From: Prauserella aidingensis
GTDB taxonomy: Bacteria; Actinomycetota; Actinomycetes; Mycobacteriales; Pseudonocardiaceae
NCBI RefSeq assembly: GCF_024171865.1
Contig: NZ_JAMTCN010000001.1
Span: 372,001 to 436,000 of the forward strand
Reading direction: 5' to 3'
DNA: 64,000 bases
Shown here piece by piece: positions 1 through 10,980 of this stretch. Position numbers and translations under genes: made by a program. The notes under the pieces were generated by a model that did no database searches, was not told the origin of the DNA, and saw nothing but the letters and a program-made list of their open reading frames with translations. Numbering within the stretch: position 1 is the first letter of the stretch; each line of letters opens with the position of its first letter.

Positions 1-1
1 C

Positions 2-655
2 GAGTGGTACCCGAGCCTCTTCTACACGCTCGCCGACAAGATCCTCCAGGACGAAGACCTCGAATGGCCGTCCCAGTCGATTCCTGCCCGCGGGGCGGGC
101 TCACCCGACGAGGCGATCAAGGGTGTCGTCAACGCCGCGCTGGGCGGGGACCTGGAACGCGTCATCGAACTGCTGGCGCCGGACGAGATGGCGGTGCTGC
201 ACGACGCGGGCCCGCTGCTGCTCGAGGAGGCGGGCGACTTCGAGGGCGTGCCGGGAGCCGAGGTCACCGACCTGCAGACCGAGAACTCCGAGGTCCAGCG
301 TGGCACGCGCGCCACGATCACCTCGGTGACGGTGTCCGCCCAGGGCAGCACCGTCACGGTCGCCAAGTCCGGCGACTGCTACGAGGTGCAGGCGCAGGGC
401 CGGAGTCAGCGGCTGTGCGCCGATCAGTTCGCCCAGCTCGCCGCGGGTGAGAACGCCGCCGACATGCCACCCGCCGTCGCCGGGATGGTCTCCAACCTGG
501 TCGGCGGGATCATGGAACAGGGAGTCGGCGTCGTGACCACCGAGATCGACGGCGAGCACTACGTCAGCCCGGTGCGCACGCTGAACGACCTGGGCATGAC
601 GGTCCTGCGCAGCCTCGAACCGGAGGACGTCGAGGCCATGTTCGGCGGGAACTGA
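2..655 (+). CDS. Conserved hypothetical protein, 5'-truncated by window edge
   Basis: The frame is open from the first base of the window and stops with TGA at 653-655, so the start codon lies upstream and only the last 217 codons are visible. The visible part is acidic, has no transmembrane segment, and contains two cysteines (GDCYEV and RLCAD) that could form a disulfide. Its middle (TSVTVSAQGSTVTVAKSGDCYEV) looks like a beta-rich extracytoplasmic domain. Such C-terminal regions often follow an N-terminal membrane anchor in actinobacterial proteins, but that part is not seen here. I do not recognise a family. Codon use is typical of the window. A strong hairpin follows the stop. Confidence 0.7.
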   Translation, partial: EWYPSLFYTLADKILQDEDLEWPSQSIPARGAGSPDEAIKGVVNAALGGDLERVIELLAPDEMAVLHDAGPLLLEEAGDFEGVPGAEVTDLQTENSEVQRGTRATITSVTVSAQGSTVTVAKSGDCYEVQAQGRSQRLCADQFAQLAAGENAADMPPAVAGMVSNLVGGIMEQGVGVVTTEIDGEHYVSPVRTLNDLGMTVLRSLEPEDVEAMFGGN

Positions 656-673
656 ACCGCCGACGGCACGACC

Positions 674-707
674 GCGGGCCCGGCGCAGGGGAGGCCGCCG
701 GGCCCGC
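674..707. terminator. Bidirectional intrinsic-type terminator hairpin
   Basis: A perfect 12-bp inverted repeat (arms 674-685 and 696-707) with a 10-nt loop sits between two convergent genes. There is no U-tract, as is common in actinomycetes. It can serve both the unknown gene on the left and the nitroreductase on the right. Confidence 0.75.
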
Positions 708-741
708 GCTGCTGTTCCGGGGCTGCTGTTCCGGGTGCGCG

Positions 742-1440
742 TCAGCGCCGGGCGTGGACGCCCCACGCGCCCCAGTGCACGACCTCCTCGACCGGGGCCC
801 GTTTCGGCCGGGCCCACCGGCCTCGCTCCGGGTAGCCCATCGGGACCAGCGCCATCGTGAGCGCGTCCTCCGGCAGTCCGAGGAGGGCGCGGAGCTCGTC
901 CTCGTGTCCCGCGTAGAGGGTGGTCAGCGACGTGCCGACGCCGTGCACCCGCGCGGCGAGGCAGAGGTTCTGGACGGCGCCGTAGATCGACGCGCCCGTC
1001 CGGGGGTCCGTGGCCGTCGCCGCTCCCCGCAGCACCGGGAAGACCCACACCGGCGCTTCCTCGAGGTGGTGGGCCAGGTGCTCGGCGCCGCGGAAGCCCG
1101 CCGGACTCAGCCCCTCGGCCGTGCCCGCGAGGAACTCGTCGCGCCGGTGTCCGTAGGCGCGCTCCCAGTTCTCGCGGTACCAGGGCGTGATCCGCCGTTT
1201 GACCTCCGGGTCGGTGACCACGACCCAACCCCACCCCTGCCGGTTGCCCCCGGAGGGTCCGCGCACCGCGGCGTCGAGGATGTCCCACAGAACCTCGTCC
1301 GGAATCGGCTCCGGTGAGAGGTAGCGGCGGGACGGCGTCGAATGCAGGACGTCGAGCGCGCTCGGCGGCTCGTCGGTTCGCACCTCGTCGCCGGTTCGCG
1401 TGTCGCCGGTTCGCGTGTCGGCGGTCGCACCGTCGGTCAT
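742..1440 (-). CDS. Nitroreductase family protein
   Basis: A 232-aa protein of the FMN-dependent nitroreductase fold (NADPH-dependent reduction of nitro compounds, quinones or similar acceptors). Visible family features are the N-terminal TPSRRYLSPEPIP segment (FMN phosphate-binding Arg pair), then ILDAAVRGPSGGNRQGWGWVV, and a C-terminal PMGYPERGRWARPKR loop typical of the family. The first 25 residues are a polar leader holding a duplicated DTRTG motif made by a 15-bp tandem repeat. The start at 1440 is chosen because GGAGGGGAG lies 6-7 nt upstream; longer readings run into the acn promoter region. The physiological substrate cannot be inferred. It is monocistronic and divergent from acn. 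Confidence 0.85.
   Translation of the reverse strand: MTDGATADTRTGDTRTGDEVRTDEPPSALDVLHSTPSRRYLSPEPIPDEVLWDILDAAVRGPSGGNRQGWGWVVVTDPEVKRRITPWYRENWERAYGHRRDEFLAGTAEGLSPAGFRGAEHLAHHLEEAPVWVFPVLRGAATATDPRTGASIYGAVQNLCLAARVHGVGTSLTTLYAGHEDELRALLGLPEDALTMALVPMGYPERGRWARPKRAPVEEVVHWGAWGVHARR
1391..1420. repeat. 15-bp tandem duplication inside nitroreductase gene
   Basis: Two perfect adjacent copies of CCGGTTCGCGTGTCG (1391-1405 and 1406-1420). The repeat is in frame and duplicates five residues in the N-terminal leader of the nitroreductase. Confidence 0.8.
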
Positions 1441-1639
1441 GGTCGGCTCCCCTCCGGGATGGTCGCGGCCCGGCGCGGGCCCGGTGCCCGCGCCGCAGTC
1501 CTGATCCAGCCCTATCATCGCCACGGCCACACCCGTCCCGCCCGGCGGAGGGGCAGCCCGCGGTCGTCGCCGGGCACACGGCCGTTCGGGACCGCGGCGG
1601 ATATCACACACGTCCCACGACATCCGGGCGCACCCTTGG

Positions 1640-1668
1640 TTGAATACAAAAAAGGACAAGCGTACTGT
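1640..1668 (+). promoter_or_regulatory. acn promoter with AcnR-type operator
   Basis: A plausible promoter has -35 TTGAAT (1640-1645), a 17-bp spacer and -10 TACTGT (1663-1668). Positions 1652-1667 read AAGGACAAGCGTACTG, which fits the corynebacterial AcnR box CAGNACnnncGTACTG (consensus from memory) at every defined position except the first. The box overlaps spacer and -10, as expected for a repressor site. The remaining 1441-1768 region (328 bp, between divergent genes) holds the nitroreductase upstream region and a roughly 95-nt acn leader in which I see no riboswitch. Confidence 0.7.
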
Positions 1669-1765
1669 TTACAGCGCAGGGATTGTCCGAGCCCACCTCT
1701 GCGGGCGCGACGGGGGTGCGCAAGACTCGGCCCTGGGTACCCGAACTAACCGCCGCATGGAGTGA

Positions 1766-4579
<2,814 letters not shown>

Positions 4580-4620
4580 GTCACCGGCCACGCGACACGA
4601 TCCGGTCGCTGACCCCCTCC

Positions 4621-4656
4621 AAGCGCCCCGCCAGGCCTCGGCCCGGCGGGGCGCTT
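4621..4656 (+). terminator. acn terminator
   Basis: A perfect 12-bp inverted repeat (arms AAGCGCCCCGCC 4621-4632 and its complement 4645-4656) with a 12-nt loop, ending in TT, 42 bp after the acn stop. Confidence 0.85.
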
Positions 4657-4716
4657 GCTCGTTCATGGCTCCGGCTTCGAACCACAGAGGTAAAACGCTC
4701 GTGGTACATTGGTGGC

Positions 4717-5241
4717 GTGACGACGACCCGGGAACGCATCATCACCAGCACCGAACCCGTCTTCGACGCGCACGGTTTCGCCGGCATCGGCGTCGACCGG
4801 CTGACCGAGGCGGCCGGAGTCTCCTCCCGCACCTTGTACAAGCACATGGGCAGCAAGACCGGTCTCATCGCCGCGGTCCTGGACGCTCGCCGGGACCGGT
4901 TCAGCCGCGTTTTCGCCGTCTCGACAGTCGATGAACTCTTCGACGCGCTGGCGAGCTGGGTCCGTTCCGAGGGTGCGCGCGGGTGTCTGTTCCTGCGTGC
5001 GCTCGGCGAGGACGGACACGGCGTCGCGGAGGTGGAGCACGCGGTCGCGGAGTACCGGGAGCTGCTGCACCGGGTGATGGCCTCGATCGTCGAGCGGGAA
5101 ACCGGCGGTGCGGACGAACTGCTCGCCGAACAGTTGCTCGTGGTCTTCGAAGGTGCGACCTCGGCGGCCTCCTACCGCGGACAGCGGGCTGTGGACGCCG
5201 CTCGCGCCGCCGCGAGATCCCTCGTCGTCGCACGCACCTGA
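4717..5241 (+). CDS. TetR family transcriptional regulator
   Basis: A 174-aa TetR/AcrR regulator. The N-terminal helix-turn-helix covers about residues 5-45 (FAGIGVDRLTEAAGVSSRTLYKHMGSK). The remaining helices form the ligand/dimer domain, which has a GARGCLFLRALGE segment as in the YxaF/TetR_C_33-like regulators that sit next to small flavoproteins. The next gene, 34 bp downstream in the same direction, is an NAD(P)H:quinone-type flavoprotein, so it probably controls that pair in response to a quinone, electrophile or drug. A TACATT hexamer lies 6 nt before the GTG start, consistent with a leaderless transcript. It is not AcnR despite following acn, because the AcnR signature sequence is elsewhere in the window. 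Confidence 0.88.
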   Translation: MTTTRERIITSTEPVFDAHGFAGIGVDRLTEAAGVSSRTLYKHMGSKTGLIAAVLDARRDRFSRVFAVSTVDELFDALASWVRSEGARGCLFLRALGEDGHGVAEVEHAVAEYRELLHRVMASIVERETGGADELLAEQLLVVFEGATSAASYRGQRAVDAARAAARSLVVART

Positions 5242-5275
5242 ATCGGCCTCGACCTGTCGAACGGAGCCCGTCCCC

Positions 5276-5950
5276 ATGCAGCTGCTGACCGTCTTTTCCC
5301 ACCCCTTCACCGACCGTTACCCGGCCGCGGTGATGGACGCGTTCCACGAGCCCTTCCGGCAGGCGGGGCACACGATCGACGTGCTCGACCTGCACCGCGA
5401 AGGGTTCGATCCGCGGTTCACCGAAGCCGATCACGCACACTTCTGGGGCGGCCCGGTTCCGGACGGGATCGCCGAGATGCACCGCCGGGTCGAGGCCGCG
5501 GACAGGCTCGCCTTCGTCTACCCCGTCTACTGGTGGGGGATGCCCGCGATGATGAAGGGGTGGATCGAGCGCGTCTTCACCGGTGGCTGGGCGTACCAGT
5601 ACGGCGCCGGTGTCGACGACCGCGGCAAGCAGCCTCTCCACGCACTGCTGCCGAGCATCCCCACCGTGCTCATCGGCGTGGGCGGGTCGAAGCAGCGAAC
5701 GTACGACAAGTACGGCTACGACGAGGCGATGCGCACCCAGATCGATGTCGGCATCTTCGCCTACTGCGGTATCGACGACGTCGAGAGCCACCTCATCCAC
5801 GACGTCGAAGGCGAGCACAACGCACCCCGGCGCGAGGCCGGGATCGCGCAGGCCGGCCGTATCGCGGAGGCCTTCATCGCGCCCGACCGCGTGGCGCGGA
5901 CGGCGAAGGCCGACCACCTGGCCGCTCGGCAGGGGATGCTGTCCCGGTGA
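5276..5950 (+). CDS. NAD(P)H:quinone oxidoreductase-like flavodoxin-fold protein
   Basis: A 224-aa cytosolic flavoprotein of the NQO1/MdaB/KefF type (two-electron reduction of quinones or azo/nitro compounds). The FMN-binding start LLTVFSHPF lacks a signal peptide. The family signature PVYWWGMPAMMKGWIERVF (about residues 83-101) is followed by the GGWAYQYG loop. The start is ATG 5276 and longer in-frame readings overlap the upstream regulator. It is probably co-transcribed with, and controlled by, the TetR gene 34 bp upstream. The physiological acceptor is unknown. Confidence 0.85.
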   Translation: MQLLTVFSHPFTDRYPAAVMDAFHEPFRQAGHTIDVLDLHREGFDPRFTEADHAHFWGGPVPDGIAEMHRRVEAADRLAFVYPVYWWGMPAMMKGWIERVFTGGWAYQYGAGVDDRGKQPLHALLPSIPTVLIGVGGSKQRTYDKYGYDEAMRTQIDVGIFAYCGIDDVESHLIHDVEGEHNAPRREAGIAQAGRIAEAFIAPDRVARTAKADHLAARQGMLSR

Positions 5951-5993
5951 TAATCGCCTCGCGCCCGCGCCCCGGTGATGGTTCCGTGTCGGG

Positions 5994-6554
5994 GTGATTC
6001 CCTCCGACGTCTTCCGCGACCTGCCAGTGCTGACCGATGACCGCGTCCGGCTCGTGCCGCTCGGCGAGGAGCATTTCGACGGGGTGCGCCGGATGCTCGA
6101 CGACCCGGAGGTCCGCAGGTTGACCGGGACGCACCACACGTTCACCGACGAGGAGGTGCGACGTCTCCTCGCCACCCGCTCCGACCACCACGACCGGGCG
6201 GACTGGGCCATCACCGACGCCGCCACGGGAGCGTTCCTGGGCGAGGCGGTGCTGCACGAGCTGGACCCGCCCAACGCCGCGGCGGGGTACCGCATCGCGC
6301 TGCTCGGGCCCGAGGCCTTCAGCCGCGGCTACGGCACGGCGTCGACCCGGCTGGTGCGCGACTACGCCTTCGACGTGGCCGGACTGCACCGGGTGGGACT
6401 CGAGGTGTTCGACTTCAACGTGCGTGCCCAGCGGGTCTACGAGAAGTGCGGGTTCGTCCGTGAAGGGATCCACCGCCAGGCGATCTGGTGGAACGGCATC
6501 TGGCACGACATGATCACGATGGGCATCGTCGCGAGCGATCCGCGTCCGGGGTGA
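5994..6554 (+). CDS. GNAT family N-acetyltransferase (RimJ/RimL-like)
   Basis: A 186-aa GNAT protein of the RimJ/RimL ribosomal-protein-alanine acetyltransferase group. Features are DDRVRLVPLGEEHFDGV near the N-terminus, the acetyl-CoA loop region LGPEAFSRGYGTASTRLVRDYAF (Q/R-x-x-G-x-G/A type), and the C-terminal motif RAQRVYEKCGFVREG. Acceptor specificity cannot be told from sequence; most such proteins act on N-termini or small amines. The GTG start at 5994 has no clear ribosome site. The last 41 bp overlap the convergent Ddn-like gene. Confidence 0.85.
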   Translation: MIPSDVFRDLPVLTDDRVRLVPLGEEHFDGVRRMLDDPEVRRLTGTHHTFTDEEVRRLLATRSDHHDRADWAITDAATGAFLGEAVLHELDPPNAAAGYRIALLGPEAFSRGYGTASTRLVRDYAFDVAGLHRVGLEVFDFNVRAQRVYEKCGFVREGIHRQAIWWNGIWHDMITMGIVASDPRPG

Positions 6555-7089
6555 GCACGAAGATCGGGAAGTCGCGGCCCGCCTCGTCGCGCTCCATGGC
6601 GTAACCGGGCCAGAAGCCGAGCAGCCGCCGCCACGTGGCCTCGCGGTCCAGACCGGTGAGTTCACGGGCGCGCACCGGGATGTCACGGCCACGCACGCGC
6701 ACCTGCGCGTCCGGCCGGGCGCGCAGGTTGAGCACCCACGCCGGGTCGTGGGGGCGGCCCCAGTTCGATCCGGTGACGACGAAGACCTCGTCGTCACCCA
6801 CCGTCTCTCCGGTGGCGCCTCCGCGGCAGCGTGCCCGGCCCACGCGGTGCGGGGTGCCGCGGTCGGGCATGTAGAGCAGGTTGCTCTCCCTCGGCCGGCC
6901 GGTCCGCCGTCCCGTCGTGATCAGCCGCAGCGACGGCAGACCGGCGATGCCGACCAGGCTCACCCGGCCCCGGGAGGCGCGATGCAGCCGGGTGTCGGCC
7001 CACACGACAGCCTCGGCGAGCTTCATCAACGACCGCCGCCGGCCGAGCAACCGCGCGACGGCGGGCAACGGGTTCCGCATACCGGACAT
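6514..7089 (-). CDS. F420H2-dependent nitroreductase/quinone reductase family (Ddn-like)
   Basis: A 191-aa member of the deazaflavin(F420)-dependent split-barrel family related to mycobacterial Ddn. Recognisable segments are LRLITTGRRTGRPRESNLLYM, then VFVVTGSNWGRPHDPAWVLNLRARPDAQV (core F420-binding/active-site region) and a C-terminal FPIFVLTP strand. Between the first two blocks sits an unusual 20-residue Arg/Gly-rich insertion after LLYMPDRG. Start 7089 is favoured by a GGGAA about 7 nt upstream; ATG 7080 is the alternative. It is transcribed in the same direction as the pyridine operon, 89 bp beyond nicE, so read-through is possible, but a functional link is not shown. Confidence 0.8.
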   Translation of the reverse strand: MSGMRNPLPAVARLLGRRRSLMKLAEAVVWADTRLHRASRGRVSLVGIAGLPSLRLITTGRRTGRPRESNLLYMPDRGTPHRVGRARCRGGATGETVGDDEVFVVTGSNWGRPHDPAWVLNLRARPDAQVRVRGRDIPVRARELTGLDREATWRRLLGFWPGYAMERDEAGRDFPIFVLTPDADRSRRCPS

Positions 7090-7178
7090 TCGACCATTCC
7101 CGGCAGCGGCACCGCACACCGGTTTTCCCGGGGCGGCCGCCGAAGGCGGAACACGTGGCCCGGTCGGTGACAGCGGCG

Positions 7179-7985
7179 TCAGGGGCTCACGGCGAGTTCG
7201 CCGCGCAGTAGGCGCCCCGCCTCGGGGATGGCGGGCGGGTGCCCCAGTGCGGTGAGTGTCTCGAACGCCGTCGCCGTGGCCGCCGTGACAACCGGAAGGC
7301 CGAGTTCCTGCTCCACGGCCTCGACCGCGTCCAGGGACGGCATCTGCACGCACGCCGACAGGACGACGGCCTCGGCCCCGTCCCGGTGCAGGCCTCGGGC
7401 TATCCCCGGCAGGTTTGCCTGGTCCAGCCTTCCGACCTCGAGGTTGTCCGGCACCTCGAGCGACACCGCGTCGAGCACTCGGACTCCCTCACCGTCGATG
7501 TAGGACCGCACCGTCTCCGTCAGCGGCGCCAGGTACGGCGTGACGATGGCGACCTGCCGCGCGCCGATCGCCCGCAACGTACGCACGAGCGCACCGGCGC
7601 TGCTCACGACCTCCGCGGGGTGACCGTTGTCGGCGGCCGCCCCACCGATCACCTTCTCCGACTCGACATGCGCGCCCGCCCCCTGTGCCATCACGGCGAC
7701 GAGGCACGCGTAGGCGATCGCGTCGACGTCGGCGTCCGACACCGCGGTCGCACAGTCGGCGGCCTTGTCCACCATGGCCAGCAGTTCGTCGCGGTTGACA
7801 TTGCGCATCCGCGCTCGCGCGGAGTGGAACGTGTACCGGTGGCCGGTGGCCTCGGTCTGCCGCCGGAACAACTCCGGCAGTTCGGTCTCCATCGTGGTGT
7901 TGGAGCTCGGGACGATCAGGCCGATACGGGACCGGCCCGTGGACTGCTGCTCGGGAGACTGGGACTCGGCGGACACTGCGTTCAT
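7179..7985 (-). CDS. nicE: Maleate cis-trans isomerase
   Basis: A 268-aa Asp/Glu-racemase-superfamily enzyme that isomerises maleate to fumarate, the last step of the maleamate pathway for 2,5-dihydroxypyridine breakdown. Motifs are IGLIVPSSNTTMETELP near residue 21 and the two active-site cysteines in AYACLVAV (C94) and LSACVQMPSLDAV (C212). Their spacing of 118 residues equals that of the characterised maleate isomerase cysteines (recalled as C76/C194). Its ATG overlaps the stop of the Mo-hydroxylase large subunit by 4 bp (ATGA). It is the last gene of the 11-gene operon. Arylmalonate decarboxylase is a structural relative but is excluded by motif and context. Confidence 0.9.
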   Translation of the reverse strand: MNAVSAESQSPEQQSTGRSRIGLIVPSSNTTMETELPELFRRQTEATGHRYTFHSARARMRNVNRDELLAMVDKAADCATAVSDADVDAIAYACLVAVMAQGAGAHVESEKVIGGAAADNGHPAEVVSSAGALVRTLRAIGARQVAIVTPYLAPLTETVRSYIDGEGVRVLDAVSLEVPDNLEVGRLDQANLPGIARGLHRDGAEAVVLSACVQMPSLDAVEAVEQELGLPVVTAATATAFETLTALGHPPAIPEAGRLLRGELAVSP

Positions 7986-10429
7986 CGGAATTCGACTCCT
8001 TGGTCGGAGGGGCCCGTACCGGCGGGGTCGGGCGCTGCTGGTTCGGGAGAGGCGGGTTCGGACACTGCGGCGAGCGCCCGCCAGACGGTTTCGGGCGTGA
8101 TCGGGAGGCTGTCGAGATCGACGCCGTACTCGGCCAGCGCATCGCACACGGCGTTGGCGACGGCGGCACCCGGCGGGATCGTGCCGACCTCGCCCACACC
8201 GCGAATGCCGAACGGAGTGACCGGCGACGGCACCTCGGTGTGCAGCAGTTCCATCGACGGCAGGTCGGCCGCCGTGGGCACGAAGTAGTCCATCATCGAC
8301 CCGTTGATCAGCTGCCCGGTCTCGGGGTCGTAGCGGAGTTCCTCGCTCAGCGCGGCGCCGAATCCCTGAGCCAGCGCGCCGCGCACCTGACCGTCGACGA
8401 TCTTCGGGTTCACCACGGTGCCCGCGTCGTGGACCATCACGAACCGTTCGACGTCGAACTCCCCCGTCTCGGGATCGACCGACACCGCGGCGGCGGCCGT
8501 CCCGAACGAGTACGCGGCGTCGGCGGGTTCGAAGTGCGCGGTCGCCTCCAGGCCCGGGTCCTCCTCCGGCGGGATGCCCTGGCCGGTGATCGCCACGGTG
8601 TACAGGTCCGCCAACGTCGCGGCCACGTCGCCGTCGCGGCGATGCCGGACGACCGAGCCGGCGATCTCAAGGTCCTCCTCGGCGACCTCCAGCCGCCACG
8701 CCGCCAGCCGCAGGGTCTTGGCGGCCAGCGCGTGCGCGGCCTCGCGCAGCGCTCCCGCCGCGGCGATCATCGTGCGGGAGGCGAACGACCCCGTGTTCAG
8801 CGGCGAGGCCGCCGTGTCACCGGCGTGGACCCGCACCAGGTCGTAGTCGGTGCCGAACACCTCCGCCACGACCTGCGCGAACGCCGTCTCGCTGCTCTGT
8901 CCGATGCTGGAGACACCCGTGTACACGTCGATCCCGCCGGAACGGTTGGCGCGCAACGTCACGCTCTCGTGCGCGCCGAACTGTGAACCGCGTTTGGCGA
9001 GGAACCGCGCGCTCGCGTAGCCGGTGCGCTCGACGAACGAGGAGAAGCCGATACCGACGAGACGGCCGTCCTCGCGCGGCGTGCGCGAGTGGCCGCGGTG
9101 TTCGGCCCAGCCGATCCGCTCGGCCGCCATGCGCAAGCAATGTTCGTAGTCACCGCTGTCGTACACCGCACCGGACGGGTTTCGCCACGGCAATTCCCGC
9201 GGAGTGAGCATGTTCCGTGCGCGCAGCTCGACGGGGTCGAGGTCGAGGCGCCGCGCGAGCCGGTCCATGAGCCGTTCGTAGGCGAAGTTCACCTCGGGCT
9301 GGCCGTAACCGCGGTAGGCCCCGATCGGGGTCTTGTTGGTCAGCGTGACGCGGCGTTCGGTGTAGCCGTCCTCGACCCGGTAGGGACCGTTGAACACCAC
9401 ACTGGACAGTTGTGCCGATCCGAACGGTGAGTTCCAGCCGCCGATGTCGGTGGCGTAGACGTCGGTCATCGCCAGGATCGTGCCGTCAGCGGCAGCGGCG
9501 ATGCGGTAGTCGTGCACCGACTCCCGTGCATGGGTGCTGGCTCGGAAGTGCTCGGCGCGGTCCTCGCTCCACTTCACGGGGCGGCGCAGGGCCATCGCGT
9601 GCAGGCAGGCGAGCACGTCCTCGGGAAACACGCCCAGTTTGAGCCCGAAACCGCCCCCGACGTCCGAGGCCACCGTGCGGATGTCGCTCTCGGACAGTCG
9701 GAGCGATTCGGCGAGCTGCTTACGCACCAGGTGCGGCACCTGGGTCGAGCAGTGCACGACCAGTTCGCGCGCGCCCGGCCGCCACTGCGCGACGACACCG
9801 CGGGTCTCCATCGGCAACGCGGTGACCCTGCCGATGCGGAACCGCCCCTCCTCCACGACGTCCGCCTCGGCCAGCCGTGCGTCCGGGTCTCCGCTGCCGC
9901 TGGAGTTGGCGGCGAGGAGGTTCGACTCCAGCACGGACGGATGCAGCACGGGAGCGTCCGGTTCGAGTGCCGCGAGCACGTCGGTGACGTGCGGCAGCGG
10001 TTCGTAGGTGATCTCGAGTGCCTCGACCGCATCCTCGGCGACGTGCCTGCTCGTGGCGACGACGCTGGCCACCGGCTGGCCCTCGTGCGTGGCCACGTCC
10101 TGCGCCAGCGCGTAGTACGGCAGCGTCGGCGCACCCGGTACGGGGCGCAGCACCGTGATCGGGTCGCTGAGCCTGCGCAGCGTGGCCGGGTCGAGTACGT
10201 GCTCGACACCGTCCATCCGATCGGCGGCGCTCGTGTCGACGGACGTGATCCTGGCGTGGGGGTACGGACAGCGTGCGACCGCCATGTACAGGACTCGCGC
10301 CGGCTCGACGTCGTCGGTGAACCGGCCGTCACCCCGGACCAGCCGCTCGTCCTCCTTGCGCGAGAGCGACGCGCCGAGGCTGCCACCCGCCACGGCGGTC
10401 TGTTCTCGCGAGTCCTCCAGTGCCGTCAT
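7982..10429 (-). CDS. Molybdenum hydroxylase large (Mo-pterin) subunit
   Basis: An 815-aa xanthine-dehydrogenase-family catalytic subunit that binds the molybdopterin cytosine dinucleotide cofactor and inserts water-derived oxygen into an N-heteroaromatic ring. The N-terminal domain SLSRKEDERLVRGDGRFTDD is the hallmark of CoxL/NdhL-type subunits. Later blocks include VGGGFGLKLGVFPEDV, KTPIGAYRGYGQPE (Mo-pterin loop) and the catalytic glutamate E747 in RGVGEVGTIPPGAA. CoxL-specific active-site Cys (AYRCSFR motif) is absent and AYRGYGQ is present, so it is not CO dehydrogenase. ATGA overlaps link it to genes on both sides. Context (NicX, NicD, NicF, NicE) points to a hydroxypyridine substrate giving 2,5-dihydroxypyridine. 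Confidence 0.92.
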   Translation of the reverse strand: MTALEDSREQTAVAGGSLGASLSRKEDERLVRGDGRFTDDVEPARVLYMAVARCPYPHARITSVDTSAADRMDGVEHVLDPATLRRLSDPITVLRPVPGAPTLPYYALAQDVATHEGQPVASVVATSRHVAEDAVEALEITYEPLPHVTDVLAALEPDAPVLHPSVLESNLLAANSSGSGDPDARLAEADVVEEGRFRIGRVTALPMETRGVVAQWRPGARELVVHCSTQVPHLVRKQLAESLRLSESDIRTVASDVGGGFGLKLGVFPEDVLACLHAMALRRPVKWSEDRAEHFRASTHARESVHDYRIAAAADGTILAMTDVYATDIGGWNSPFGSAQLSSVVFNGPYRVEDGYTERRVTLTNKTPIGAYRGYGQPEVNFAYERLMDRLARRLDLDPVELRARNMLTPRELPWRNPSGAVYDSGDYEHCLRMAAERIGWAEHRGHSRTPREDGRLVGIGFSSFVERTGYASARFLAKRGSQFGAHESVTLRANRSGGIDVYTGVSSIGQSSETAFAQVVAEVFGTDYDLVRVHAGDTAASPLNTGSFASRTMIAAAGALREAAHALAAKTLRLAAWRLEVAEEDLEIAGSVVRHRRDGDVAATLADLYTVAITGQGIPPEEDPGLEATAHFEPADAAYSFGTAAAAVSVDPETGEFDVERFVMVHDAGTVVNPKIVDGQVRGALAQGFGAALSEELRYDPETGQLINGSMMDYFVPTAADLPSMELLHTEVPSPVTPFGIRGVGEVGTIPPGAAVANAVCDALAEYGVDLDSLPITPETVWRALAAVSEPASPEPAAPDPAGTGPSDQGVEFR

Positions 10430-10980
10430 ACCGACCTCACCTCTCCGCCGGATCCGGCTTGTTGCGGGTGTTCGGCGAACCAGCGTTCGATCGCCGACAC
10501 GACGTTCTCGTAGCCGGTGCAGCGGCACAGCACACCCGCGATCTCCTCGCGGATCTCGCCCCGTGACGGGCAACCACCCTGGTATCCGAGTGCCGTCGCG
10601 GTCATCAGGAAGCCCGGGGAGCAGAAGCCGCACTGCAGTCCGTGCTCGTCGGACAGCGCCTGTTGCACCGGAGCGAGCTCGTCGCCCGCCAGTGACTCGA
10701 CGGTCTGCACGCTCCGGCCGTCGAGCTGGCACGCGAGCATGAGGCAGCTCTTCACGGCCTCACCGTCGACGACCACCGTGCACATGCCGCAGGATCCCTG
10801 CTCACAGCCGAGATGCGTGCCGGTGAGCCCGAGGTGCTGCCGGAGAAAGTCCGCCACGTGCAGCCGGGGTGGCACCTGCGTGCGCACCGCATCACCGTTG
10901 ACCGTCGTGTCCAGTTCCACGAGTGCCGCGGGCGCGTGCTCGCCGTCCGTCCCGCCGTGGCTCGTCGCCGTTTCCGTCAT
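10426..10980 (-). CDS. Molybdenum hydroxylase small [2Fe-2S] subunit
   Basis: A 184-aa electron-transfer subunit carrying two [2Fe-2S] clusters. The N-terminal plant-type ferredoxin motif is visible as GCEQGSCGMCTVVVDG with a fourth Cys in VKSCLML. The C-terminal four-helix cluster motif is CGFCSPGFLMT plus CRCTGY. A 20-residue polar N-terminal extension precedes the conserved domain. It passes electrons from the Mo centre to the FAD subunit encoded 3.2 kb upstream in the same operon; the usual adjacent FAD gene is separated here by nicX, nicD, the HD gene and the SRPBCC gene. It overlaps nicX and the large subunit by 4 bp each. Confidence 0.93.
   Translation of the reverse strand: MTETATSHGGTDGEHAPAALVELDTTVNGDAVRTQVPPRLHVADFLRQHLGLTGTHLGCEQGSCGMCTVVVDGEAVKSCLMLACQLDGRSVQTVESLAGDELAPVQQALSDEHGLQCGFCSPGFLMTATALGYQGGCPSRGEIREEIAGVLCRCTGYENVVSAIERWFAEHPQQAGSGGEVRSV

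Noticed and set aside
4717-5241. TetR gene downstream of acn taken as acnR
   Set aside because: Its HTH and C-terminus do not match AcnR; the gene at 24660 does, including the DHLEARRRQIL start.
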